A stretch of 64,000 nt of DNA from Polytrichum commune (Eukaryota; Streptophyta; Polytrichopsida; Polytrichales; Polytrichaceae), in contig OX485808.1 in NCBI GenBank assembly GCA_950295325.1, positions 20,976,527-21,040,526 of the forward strand, read 5' to 3'. Made by a program: the position numbers and the translations under genes. The notes beneath the pieces were generated by a model that had not been told where the DNA came from, did not search any database, and saw nothing but the letters and a program-made list of their open reading frames with translations. Position 1 is the first letter of the stretch. Each line of letters starts with the position of its first letter. This document shows positions 36,430-46,515 of this stretch, piece by piece.

Positions 36430-37620
36430 AATATAGTGATAGTGCATAACTGCCCAAAAACTTTATAAAATCTAATTGCATAAAAGTTAAATTTATAAAG
36501 TCATTCATTCTGAAGCTATACTATAAAAAATAAGCCAAATGCAAAAAAATAGGATGTAAATAATAATAAAATTAATAGTTATAGATAATCAAATAACTAC
36601 ATAAAATAGTATAGATCTAGAAAGTTGTATGCCTTGAAAGAGGCTTATTTTTTTGGTTATATTTTATTTGAAATAACTGTTTATTGCATTATTAAAGAAT
36701 TATGGATATTATTCAAATACTGACTATTAATTTAATTCTCTTTAATAGTAATTGGGAAAAATTAAATTTATTAAGAATTTTTCCGTTTAAAAAAACTTTT
36801 TGGTTTAATTTTTATTACTAATCCGAGATTAAATCTAATAAATTGAAAATAAGTTTTTTTTTCAAACAAATATTTTTATAAAATTTGGCCATTTTTTATT
36901 AATATATTTCAATTTTCAAAATTTTCAAAATTTCATTAATTTTAGAAAAGTCCTAAAGTTAAAGATTTATCAATAGGTAAAGCAACTCCTATACCTAGCC
37001 AAAGAGCAGACTTTTGATCAACATTAAAAGTATATTGATTTTTTTCTAATAAACCTCCTAAGTCTTTCTTTATGAGATTAAAGTTTTAGTATATTTATGC
37101 TTTTAGCTGGAATATTTTTAAAAATTATTATTTAATAAAATAAGTATAATATATCAAATTAATAATTAAAATTAACAATATGTAACAAATAATAAAATTT
37201 AAAAGATAGCATTAAAAATAAAATTTAAAAAGTTTAATGAAATAAAATAAAAATAAAATTTTATGATTCAGCGAGAAAAACACCAACATCTTAGAATTAG
37301 ATTAGCTTCTCTTGAACAAATTTGGATCATAATTTATTGATCGAGAAAAAATAACTATTTAGAACATATTCAACTATACAAGATTTTTTTTTTCTTCCTC
37401 TTAAAAGAAAACATAAACTTCACAAGCAATACATTTATCAAATTCAAAATGAATCCATCCACGAAAACGTTATGATGGAATTAATTTTTCATATGGGTAT
37501 TGAATAGTTAGCTGTAAACGACTCATATGATCTAAGGTTATTATAAAACCATGTTCCGGGTTCGAGCCCCGGGCAACCCAAATTTTTTGTATAAATCTAA
37601 AATTTATATCTAATTTAATA
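36430..37620. other. Very AT-rich block with plastid-like fragments
   Basis: Base composition drops sharply to a plastid-intergenic level, with poly-A/T runs and no long frame. It ends with the 3' part of plastid trnK-UUU (37551-37580). A minus-strand run at 37016-37053 encodes LLEKNQYTFNVD, as in the N-terminal part of plastid ribosomal protein L23, followed by 24 codons I cannot assign. Most of the block I cannot place, so plastid origin is firm only for the tRNA piece. Confidence 0.5.
37551..37580 (+). pseudogene. trnK-UUU: 3' exon remnant of plastid trnK-UUU
   Basis: The bases GTTCCGGGTTCGAGCCCCGG and GCAACCCA give a perfect 5-bp T stem (CCGGG/CCCGG), a TTCGAGC loop, and the GCAACCC acceptor strand plus discriminator A of plastid tRNA-Lys(UUU). 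The 5' half (GGGTTGC..., anticodon arm) is absent nearby, as expected for the intron-split plastid gene broken on transfer, so this cannot make a tRNA. Confidence 0.7.
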
Positions 37621-39316
37621 GCTAATTATTGGTATAATTCTTTACCTAATGTCAAAGCTAAAACGAGCCACTCAGGGCCAAGGCCCCTCCGTTGGTGGGA
37701 GGAGGAGGCTCCTCGTAGGAGAGGCGGTTCATTTGAAACGCAATGAGGGTATGCGGGTGTGAAGTTAAGACCAAACTCAATCATGATCTGCTCAATAATG
37801 GGGGAAAAAATAACCAAAAAAAAAAATGATATCTTTGAGGCATAACTACATGTTGGCTTTGTGATCTTCACATTTCCTCATCCAAAAAACGCGACGTAGA
37901 TTGTTCACAACAGGGTTCCATTTCGAGCTAACTTATGATTAGTGTAAGTTAATGTAACTCCTTTGGGGTATCCCACTTACATTTTGAGGTGGCCCTAGCG
38001 TGCATTAAAAGCACAATCAGATATAGCAAAATGATGATGGTAATTGGAACTACACGAAGGAGGTAATCGATAGCATCAGCAAACAAAAGAGAATCTATCA
38101 AGACTTCGAGCAAGATGAAATGCTCAAATCAAGAACACAATACAAGTTACGTATTTGAGGATCACAAAGATAACTCCATTTGAATGTCATGCACACCAAA
38201 CCTGAAATCTGAAACCTTCCAGTATGTAAAAAGAAGATTAATTACCATGGTAGGGTGTTTCTGCAATTTTTATTTGTAAAATAAACATAGGCTTGTTAAA
38301 AACACTTGACTACATTATTTATCTCATTTAGTGAGGGTGGGATAATAGTGCGTGTGGGAAATTAGTGAAGGTGATACTAAATTTCTTCATGCTATGAAAT
38401 TAGTGCCACCATAAGATCTAGGAAGCATTGTTCATCCCGGCATTATTCACTGAAAGTACCAACACTAATTACTACAAATAATATACTCACAACAAAACTA
38501 TTCACAACATTCATGCTATTCATACCAACATCAATTTCTACTTATTATCTAAGTTTCTTTCACAAATTAGTCTAGTTCAAGTGATATGAGGTGAATCAAC
38601 AACAAACCTATAGGGGGTCAAGTTTTGATGTTGGATGGATGAGATATACGCTTGTATGCAATAATTCCCCCTCTCCAAATATTTTGGACTTGTGTATGCA
38701 GGTAGATGACCTGGTTTATTCACAAACAGGTAGGTTTCATGCATGGACAGTCGAGGAAGCATAATGAACTAAAATGTTTTACAAACAACACACAACATCA
38801 CAAGTGCAGGATAAATTGTCGACCAAGTCCATTTCACTTTATATAATAATGCTAAAAGTACAGTTTATGTTGGGATGACAACCTAATGCTGATGCCCATT
38901 TGCCTAGGGTAAGGGAATCTCTCAGATGGCACATAGTATACTACAGTCCCATAATTTGGCTAATACTTGTCCCAAGAAAACTTTGATGTGTCGATTTTTT
39001 ATCCTAAATAACCCTTTGAGGATGTGTGTTGAGGTTTATGTTCATGATTCTTTAATGACCAAAAAAGCCATGATTCAACTCCCAGTAAAGTTCTCCCTAC
39101 AAGTTAGTTTTCTTATTGAATGATTTCCCTTGTAAAGGGACAATATATACACAATACTACCAGATTTAACAAGACTGACATTTCCTTCCTGACAACTCAG
39201 ACAAGACTTTGAAGGCAAATCTTTTTACCAAATAGCACTTCGAATAGCACTTCGTTTCGATATTTGAGACAAGGTCAACAATGCATTAAACAACCATGAA
39301 CGATCATGATAATTAC
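37621..39316. other. Inserted block; no gene seen
   Basis: Unassigned sequence right of the plastid-like block. A fragment at about 38580-38680 resembles the right end of family B elements. Confidence 0.45.
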
Positions 39317-39375
39317 CAGCTGGAAGGGCTGATATTGGCAATCATGTTTGTCTTGGAGTTACCTCCTAAGGAATC
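39317..39375 (-). pseudogene. Isolated kinesin motor-domain exon
   Basis: Fifty-nine bases on the minus strand encode DSLGGNSKTNMIANISPSS, the strongly conserved kinesin motor segment near the end of the ATPase core (LLQDSLGGNSKT..IANVSPS in kinesin-12-like and other plant kinesins). The piece is bounded by a good acceptor (TGGGTGTAG) and a donor (GTAATT), so it looks like a true exon. I found no neighbouring kinesin exons (no NLVDLAGSE or FAQRAK segment) within several kb on this strand, so it is best read as a gene fragment or relic, possibly captured by the surrounding inserted block. A full gene with very long introns cannot be excluded. Confidence 0.6.
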
Positions 39376-40518
39376 CTACACCCAGGAGAGGGAACAAATG
39401 GCACAATTAAATCCTCGGGCTTGGTCGACCACAATTGACTGCTGCCTCGTTCATTAAATCTCGGATAGGCTAAAAGATAGGCAAAGCGAGTACAAAAATA
39501 GGCAGGCACTTATGCCAAGCTTAATCATACCTGGAGCAAACATGTAAGCTTTGAGTCAATAAGAAAACATCAGAAAACAAGGCTCATCCATATTATGAAA
39601 TACCACGTACAAAGCCACAACAACATAGCTACAAAGTTATACAGAGAGGAGTACTGGAAAAGTCCATTAGGTGAATCCATTAGCTAGAATTGTTGTATGA
39701 AGATCAGCTTAATGTGACCCTGTCCATTGGGGTTGTGGTTGGACATTAGCAAGTCAATTGCATGACTTGGCAGAGCTTTAGAGTGTGGATGCTCTTTTAC
39801 AATCACTTAAGCAATTGTCAACTGACATTGTTTAAAATAGGCACTCGTATATATGTTTGCATCTTTTTGGAGTGAGCTCTTGTGTGACTTCATGCTCTAC
39901 AAACAGGGAATTGGTAATGTGGTGACTAAACCAATATTGGGAATTTCCTTGTGGCTGGAGGGACGTGCCACCTCAACTCTTTTGACAAAATTATTTTTCT
40001 GCATATTAACAGACATCAAGTGGCATGCTCTTGATATTTTGTTGCAAGGAAGGCATTGTGTCGGTCAGTTGGTGATTAAGCAAATTACGTGCATCCTGTA
40101 TTTGAAGGCTCTTGATAGGATGTTGGTGAATTTGTAGCGAATACATTGGACTGGCTGGATGTCATTGAACATATGGAACAAGACTTGTAACAAATGTGGT
40201 CTATTTCCATAGTAATTGCAAGGCTTTATCTGATACCCATGTATCCAGGGGCTCGTTTGAATTCCTTAAAAGACATGACAAGATTGAATATTATTTTCTT
40301 ATGGGTTGATAGGCCTTGGTGAGCGTATGGAAGTTATATGTGGTTACTTCCATTGTGCAAATCTCACTTGTAGCATGAAGACGTGGACATCTCTAGGTCC
40401 TTAGTAGCCCTGAAATCCGGAAATTATGCGACAAGAGAGGTTGTTGTTGCAGTCCACAAAATAGTACAGGAAGTGCGTTAATACAGGAGAAATTTTGGGG
40501 TTAAATAAGAGCTTCGAC
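39376..40518. other. Inserted block; no gene seen
   Basis: I looked for upstream kinesin exons on the minus strand and found none. The plus-strand frame at 39853-40137 has no known motif. Confidence 0.45.
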
Positions 40519-40905
40519 TAAGATCAAATTTGTGCAGAGGTGAAACTCTGCCATGGCTGAGGATGATCTCGGGAGACAACCAGAGACATGTGGCCATTTC
40601 TTATCATGAAATTAGAAATGCAGAGGGGGAGCTTCATCCTCTTCAGATTCTTCTACACAACCTTTAATCGAACAACACCAGGACAGAGTTCTGAAATCTC
40701 TTAACGTTCTCTGCAACGTCCACTCGTCATTTTCCAGAATGGGCAGCAACCTTCAGACTTTCCTGTGGCTCCTTCCCTTCCGTCACTGCTAAGACACGAG
40801 AGACCGATGTTTTGCAAGTCCAGGAAGTTGAGGTCACCATTAGGTTGAACCAAACATCTCATACACCTCAATGACCGTGTGCACCAAAGATGCACCGCGC
40901 AGGAC
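40519..40905. repeat. 390-bp tandem duplication, unit 1
   Basis: GCAGAGGTGAAACTCTGCCATGG, CAACCAGAGACATGTGGCCA, GCTTCATCCTCTTC, CAACGTCCACTC and CCAGGAAGTTGAGGTCACC recur in order in the next unit. Both units carry a minus-strand frame with the shared peptide LQNI.LSCLSS, which is not enough to call a gene. Confidence 0.7.
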
Positions 40906-40917
40906 AATTTTCGGGAC

Positions 40918-41275
40918 CAAGTTCAGAATTTTGCAGAGGTTAAACTCTGGCATGGAATAAGCTGAAGATGATCTGCGGAGAGAGACAACCAGAGACATGT
41001 GGCCACTTCTTCTCACGAAATTTAAAATAATGCAGAGAGGAGAAGCTTCATCCTCTTCAAATTCTTCATCACAACCCCTAATCCAAACAGCACTAGGACA
41101 TACAGGGCTCTAAATTCTCTTAACATTTTCTACAACGTCCACTCCTCAACCTTCGGAATTACCTCTTGCTCCTTCCTTCCCTTCCCTCACTGCTCAGACA
41201 CGAATAACAAATATTTTGCAACTCCAGGAAGTCGAGGTCACCGTTTAGGTTAACCCAAACCGAACAAGCTCCAAC
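40918..41275. repeat. 390-bp tandem duplication, unit 2
   Basis: Second, about 80 percent identical copy of the preceding unit. The surroundings to 42250 are richer in GC and CT than the rest of the region and could hold a leader or promoter, but I cannot define a gene. Confidence 0.7.
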
Positions 41276-42259
41276 CAGCACACAAACACCAAACAATAAA
41301 CGAGAAGCTCGATGTTCCCTAACCTCGAATGCTCCCCCAACGATAGAAAGCCTCGATGAAGCACGTGGAGTTAGGGTTAACATCATCATCCCAGAGACCA
41401 TAGTACACTACCATACCCTTCATCTACTGCGGTAAAAAGTCTGTTACCTCCCAGTCTCCATCACAACTCTTCACAAATCCACAGCCCCTCCGCACCTAGC
41501 GCTGTCCAAGCTTGATTACACTAAAACAACATAGAGTTGCAAAATTCTCTGTACTCTCTTACTCTCTACAACCCCGATCGAAAGTGTGAGTGGAAGTAAC
41601 GCAGGACGATGCCCTATTCCAAACACTTACTCCCACCCATAGGCTTAATTAACTAGTACACACGAAACTTACAGCTCGGCCACATGTGAAAATTGTTCAG
41701 AGCTCGATTCCAACATGATCCGAGATGCTCACCCTAAACCTTGAGCAAGGAAAGAGTGGAATGTATTTTCCTCTCCTACAACCCCCTCTATCCCATAAAC
41801 CATAAGTGCAAAAACACCGCCACTGTGACGTGACGACACTCTTTCCGAAGATTCTTGAGTCGCGGATGTGACGATGTGAGGATGCGAGGATAGGAGTGAG
41901 ACAATCGTGCCTGGTTTTGTTTGCTTCGTTTGTCGAATTGTTCGCAACAACTAACACCACTTCGGTGCATTGTCTGCCGACCTCGTATGGATGGCGGACG
42001 AAAACTTAAGAATCGTTTCATAGGTTAGGTTTCTTCGAGGATTACAGGTTGCAAAACCATAAGCACACCATCATCATCACCACCACCACAGCCTGTCGGT
42101 TCCTAAAATGCACCCAACCACCAAACCAAAACAATCGTTGGGCAAAAACGCACGAACAAACAGGGGCGACGCCCGCCCTCTTCTTCCTCCTGCTCTCAGG
42201 GCACAAAACTTGCCGCTGGGGTCCACACTCTCGTCGCCCTAACCCTGAAAAAAATTGAG
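41276..42259. other. GC-richer, CT-rich stretch; no gene defined
   Basis: Overlapping minus-strand frames at 41697-42021 and a run of CAT/CAC codon-like repeats at 42055-42090. Composition differs from flanks and suggests a transcribed or promoter region near a gene, but no protein family is visible. Confidence 0.35.
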
Positions 42260-42385
42260 TGACGTGGCCGCCCCAGAGGGCGGCATTTCGGGAAGAGGCT
42301 ATAAGCCTCCTCTCGAATACCCGTTATAAGTTAAAAGCACTCACAAGAGCTACAATACTTTTACTTTTGATTCAAGCATTTAGCC

Positions 42386-42514
<129 letters not shown>

Positions 42515-42615
42515 TTATGAGAAGCAAATCTTTTTCTGTTAGGCGTTAGGCAATATTCTAGCAAAGCTAATTGTAAATATTAACAGCAGCAATGCGATTA
42601 GCCGCAAATAATGCA

Positions 42616-42678
42616 TCAAATCCATCCAGTAGCCGAAACAAGATTTCCAAATAAAAACATCCATGCCCAAACAGATAA
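42616..42678 (-). pseudogene. psaB: Plastid psaB fragment (nuclear plastid DNA)
   Basis: Twenty codons on the minus strand read LSVWAWMFLFGNLVSATGWI and then stop. This matches the conserved photosystem I P700 apoprotein A2 segment that normally reads LSVWAWMFLFGHLVWATG; the ligand-region His is Asn here. It is too short to function and sits next to unrelated plastid fragments. Confidence 0.75.
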
Positions 42679-42690
42679 GCTGTTCATATG

Positions 42691-42748
42691 ATGTTTTAAG
42701 GATTATTTACGAGTGCTATTCAAGCTTTATTATTTGCAACTTTAGCTG
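42691..42748 (+). pseudogene. atpI: Plastid atpI 3' fragment (nuclear plastid DNA)
   Basis: The plus strand encodes GLFTSAIQALLFATLA after an in-frame stop (TAA at 42697) where Leu is expected in MFLGLFTS. This is the last helix of plastid ATP synthase subunit a. In plastid genomes atpI and atpH share a strand; here they are in opposite orientation with psaB between them, so the block is scrambled. Confidence 0.75.
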
Positions 42749-43066
42749 TTAGCGTCAAATCCTATCTCGAGTCAATTAGCTTCGAAGACTACAGTAACTC
42801 ATCTGATCCATGTTGTGAAGATGATCTTTAGTGGATTGGTTAGGTGAAGTTTTGTGATCGTTGGTGGCGGCGACCTTGATTGTTCATGCGCTTCGACTTA
42901 ACCTCTTTTGGGTTTTGTCTTTAGGCATTCTGTTACGTGTTGCGAGTACTTCACCTCGCACATGACACGTTGGCAAGGGAGGAGGAAGACATCTCTGATC
43001 AGATATCTTGGGATCGACCTGTCTTTCTACTTGTTCTGCGTAGCAATTATTTTTAGAGCATTCATC

Positions 43067-44910
43067 ATGAAGTTCAAGAGCCGGTGGCTATGTTCTTGTG
43101 TGCTGCCTGCCAGAGATGTAAAGAGAGATCGTCCGCATTGCCAGTCTAGTGCCGGTGCAGACGAAGTTCGGGAATATTCTTCCGCTAGCACCTGTCCCTC
43201 CATTCATCAGAAGGAGGCAGTAAACATCAGCAGCAGGTCTGGATCAGGATTGTCACTTCGGGCGAGGAAACCAAACTTCCTCGGAAGGTTTCTGGAAGGC
43301 ATCGCGAAAAGACTATCATCATCGTCGGTGCACTTACGAGTCAATGCCTCCGACGTTGATCCTAACCCTGAACACCGACCTGGACCTAGAGCTGTCACTT
43401 TCAAGGACTTGGTGACATCTGAAAGTCCAGAGACTGCATTTTTCTCTATTAATCTCAAGCGTGAAGAAAACAACCCTGGTCCAGGAATCTCGTCGCAGAA
43501 ACACGACATTAAGATGATGCATTTGCCACGTGCAGATGCGTCGGCCGTCGAGCGGCGACAAGTGTCTTCTGTCTTTCCATGGACTTGTGGGCCAAGGAGG
43601 TTGGAGGATGTCGTAGTCATGGGTGAAACATTCTTAGGAAAGGGCTCTTATGGCAGTGTGCGCCTTTGCTCCTACAAAAGCACAGGCCACCTGATGGCTT
43701 GCAAGACCATTGACAAGGTTTATATGGAGTACTCATACGACCTCCACGACCGGCAGGCGTGCATGATTCGAAGCGAGGTGAAGATGCACCAACTGTGTTC
43801 GGATCACCCCAACGTGGTGCAAATGCTGGGATTGTTCGAGGACGACGCAGCAGTGCACATTCTGATGGAGTATTGCGACGCTGGGTGTTTGAGTGCAATC
43901 CTGCAGCAGAGGTATCCTCAAGGATTGCCTGTCAACGCTGCGGCTGTGGGGATGAAGCAGCTCGCAGATGCCTTGTGTTGGATCCATGGGAAGAACATTG
44001 TGCACAGAGACATCAAGCCTGATAACATCTTGGTCGCTACTGAAGGAAGGAGTGTGACTCGCCTCAAAGTGGCCGACTTTGGCTTTGCCATTCAGCTCCA
44101 GCCACAACAAGGTACTTAATTAGGTGTGGTCATTGCCCCTTGTGTAAGTCTACTAATTGGGGTAAGAATAATGGAATCATGTCAGAGCTGGAATTCAAGA
44201 ATGTGAAGGTTAAAACCTGAGGTTTCATAAACTCTGCTCCTCGTGTACGTACAACCCCAGTTACACGTTTAAACAGCAGTGATTTTTTTTGCAAAAAGGT
44301 TAATTTTAAAATTTGGAATGCCTGCTGCAAAAATTACCAACGTAATGAAGGAGGAACTGATCATATGGCTCTATATTAATCTGGGATGGTGTTTAATTGG
44401 GTTTCAGGGAAGGACTCCGGGATACTCATTGGGCCGACATCACGATGTGGGTCGCCAGGATACATGGCCCCTGAAGTTCGAAGGAAAGAACCCTACGGAA
44501 CCGCAGTGGACATTTGGAGTGCTGGAATTGTTCTTTGTAAAATGCTGACAGGGGAGAGGCCCTTTCCTCATGGAGAGTCTGTCCGCGACCTGGACTTCTC
44601 TCTGCCACAATGGTGGAATGTGCCTGACGAAGCCAGGCATCTCGTCACCCGAATGCTGCAGTTTGATCCACAAACGCGCATTACTGCTGCTCAGATTCTA
44701 GGTAGGTATTTAATATGCTTCTAAACGCTATGTATTCACCAGCATTTAAAATTGTTGAAAGTGAAGTTCAAGGTTGAGGGGTTGATTTTAGGGATGTCAA
44801 TTGGAGTAAAATGTTATTAAACTCGATTAATTACATTCCACGAGCTGATTATTTGTTTCCATTAATTGTGTACAGAACATCCGTGGATCAAGCATCACAA
44901 CCATCTGTAA
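43067..44910 (+). CDS. Ser/Thr protein kinase, CDPK/SnRK-like, copy 1 (HRD type)
   Basis: Three exons join in phase 1: 43067-44111, 44408-44701 and 44876-44910, each with canonical GT/AG ends, giving about 457 residues. The start was chosen at the Met that aligns with the start of the downstream paralogue; the open frame extends upstream to 42908 but that part is not conserved. Residues 1-185 are basic, Ser-rich and unrecognised. The kinase domain has the glycine-rich loop GKGSYGSV (from 191), Lys213 in ACKTIDK, an alpha-C Glu, HRDIKPDN (313-320), DFG (337-339), CGSPGYMAPE and DIWSAG, and ends at a HPWI motif as CDPK and SnRK kinase domains do. There are no EF-hands or other C-terminal domain, so it resembles kinase-only members such as PEP-carboxylase-kinase-like proteins. 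It probably acts as an active cytosolic or membrane-associated kinase; substrate unknown. It lies 1.6 kb upstream of a same-strand paralogue. Confidence 0.9.
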
Positions 44911-45577
44911 ACAGTTGTAACAACAGCAGGCCACAATGACGACATGACAACTGCAAGCAGGTGCAAGCTGACAATATACGCAGTGATCACTCGGTCTGCA
45001 ATATTCTTATATATATGTCGGTCATCAACTCTTGTATATGTTCCAACATTATGTCACACGAAGCCACGCATTTTCCAGTAGCGTTCTCTATAGATTACAG
45101 AAACAATAGTCAACTTCGGAGACATAATAGATCACCATGTTGATGAAGAAACTGATGAAATTTACAACATTGTATATACTTGTAAAGTATGTTTAGAGAG
45201 CTACAACTCTTGTATTTATGTTCGAACATCAAGTCACAGAAACGATGGTCAACTTTGGAGCAAATAAGCTCTGAATTCTTATTAATAAAGGAGTAGATCA
45301 TCATGTTGATGAAGCAAATTATGGAATTTAAAAAATTGTACATTCTTGTGAGGTTGGTACTAGTTGAACATACTTGTAAAGTTTGCATAGAGGGCTACCT
45401 ATCGGGTTCCACACTTCCTGTGTCAAAATGTAATTTCCACGGGAATATACGGCCGCCTAGCCCATGGGTCCCATTTTGACACGTGACGGTATAATTTAGT
45501 TCATGTTTATTTGATTATGGGGCACATAAGGAGTTCATTAGAGCTGTGATTTGGCCACGGTAATGAAGCGATCTCAC

Positions 45578-45781
45578 CTAACGAGGTTTGGGGTTTAAGG
45601 TGTCGAGGAGAGGGCCTTTAACATTCACGTCATGTCCCAGGCCTTGAGCCTTGTCGAACGTAAGGAATTCATCCTTGGAAAGCATGGGAGCCAATTTTGG
45701 ATCACCCTCCATCAACGGCTCCCAATGACCGAAGAATCGAGATGCTCCTAATGCCACCCGAGACACGGAACACAGACTCAT
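45578..45781 (-). CDS. Possible exon or gene fragment, unknown
   Basis: Sixty-seven codons with a protein-like composition (contains RFFGHWEPLMEGDPK and SKDEFLTFDKAQGLG) lie on the minus strand between the two kinase genes, diverging from copy 2. A GTGAG donor sits directly after the frame's stop codon (TAG|GTGAG), so it may be an exon read in part. I recognise no family. The 5' part overlaps the region conserved with 36 kb, where the frame is not kept, so it may be non-coding. Confidence 0.25.
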   Translation of the reverse strand: MSLCSVSRVALGASRFFGHWEPLMEGDPKLAPMLSKDEFLTFDKAQGLGHDVNVKGPLLDTLNPKPR

Positions 45782-46050
45782 CCGATCACGCAGAAGAATG
45801 TCATGTATAAGAAGGGCTTCATCTTTTTGCCATCCATCTCACATTCAGGCCATAGGGATTAAAGAAGATAGCTGCGCGTAGGTTTAGGAGTGCAGAGATT
45901 CGATTCGTGGTACGGCGCTAATTGCATTTGGCGAAGAGCTTAGAATGCTCTTGATGAGCTGCAGACAGGCGAAAGAAGAAGAATTCATCAGAACACGTTT
46001 GGAATTGCCACAGAATCAAGAGGCGCAGAGCTGGGAATGGTTGCTTTTCC
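45745..46050 (+). promoter_or_regulatory. Putative promoter region of kinase copy 2
   Basis: The segment is conserved with 35980-36368 and has a TATA-like TGTATAAG near 45804, about 700 bases before the kinase start. A spliced leader of several hundred bases is implied. Promoter role is inferred from conservation and position only. Confidence 0.4.
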
Positions 46051-46515
46051 TTCATGTGTGCACTTCGTGACCTAAGTAGGACTTAAAAAGGTTGTCGATC
46101 GTTGATTAGCATTATATCCTATCTCGACATAATTAGCTTCGAAGACTGATCTCCATGTTGTGATGGTCTTCAGTGGAATCTTTTGTTTTGTGTGATCGCT
46201 GTACACTGTGTTCAGACGAGTCGGCGCTAAAGAGATTCAAGGCGAAGAATTCCTGCGACGGTGAGACTAGTTGTAGGTTTCGTAAGTCTGTCGAGCCGGC
46301 GAGCTTGGTCGGAGTTAACCTCTTTTAGGTTTCATCTTTACCCATTCTGTTGTTTCGTGAAGCGTAATTACTCTTGGACACAGGTTTGCAAGGAAGGAGG
46401 AAGAATTGCTGCAAGTGATTAGAGACGTCCAGGTGACTGACGAGTAACACATTAAATCCGGAGCCTGTCATTTCATTGATTGATCATTTGCGTCGACTCA
46501 ATTCGTTTGAGAAAC

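Noticed and set aside
37500-37580. Complete tRNA gene
   Set aside because: Only the T arm and acceptor 3' strand are present; no matching 5' half or anticodon arm could be drawn.
43207-44110. Several minus-strand frames of 90-137 codons opposite kinase exon 1
   Set aside because: Shadows of the kinase reading frame; the same shadow reappears opposite copy 2 because the kinase sequence is conserved.
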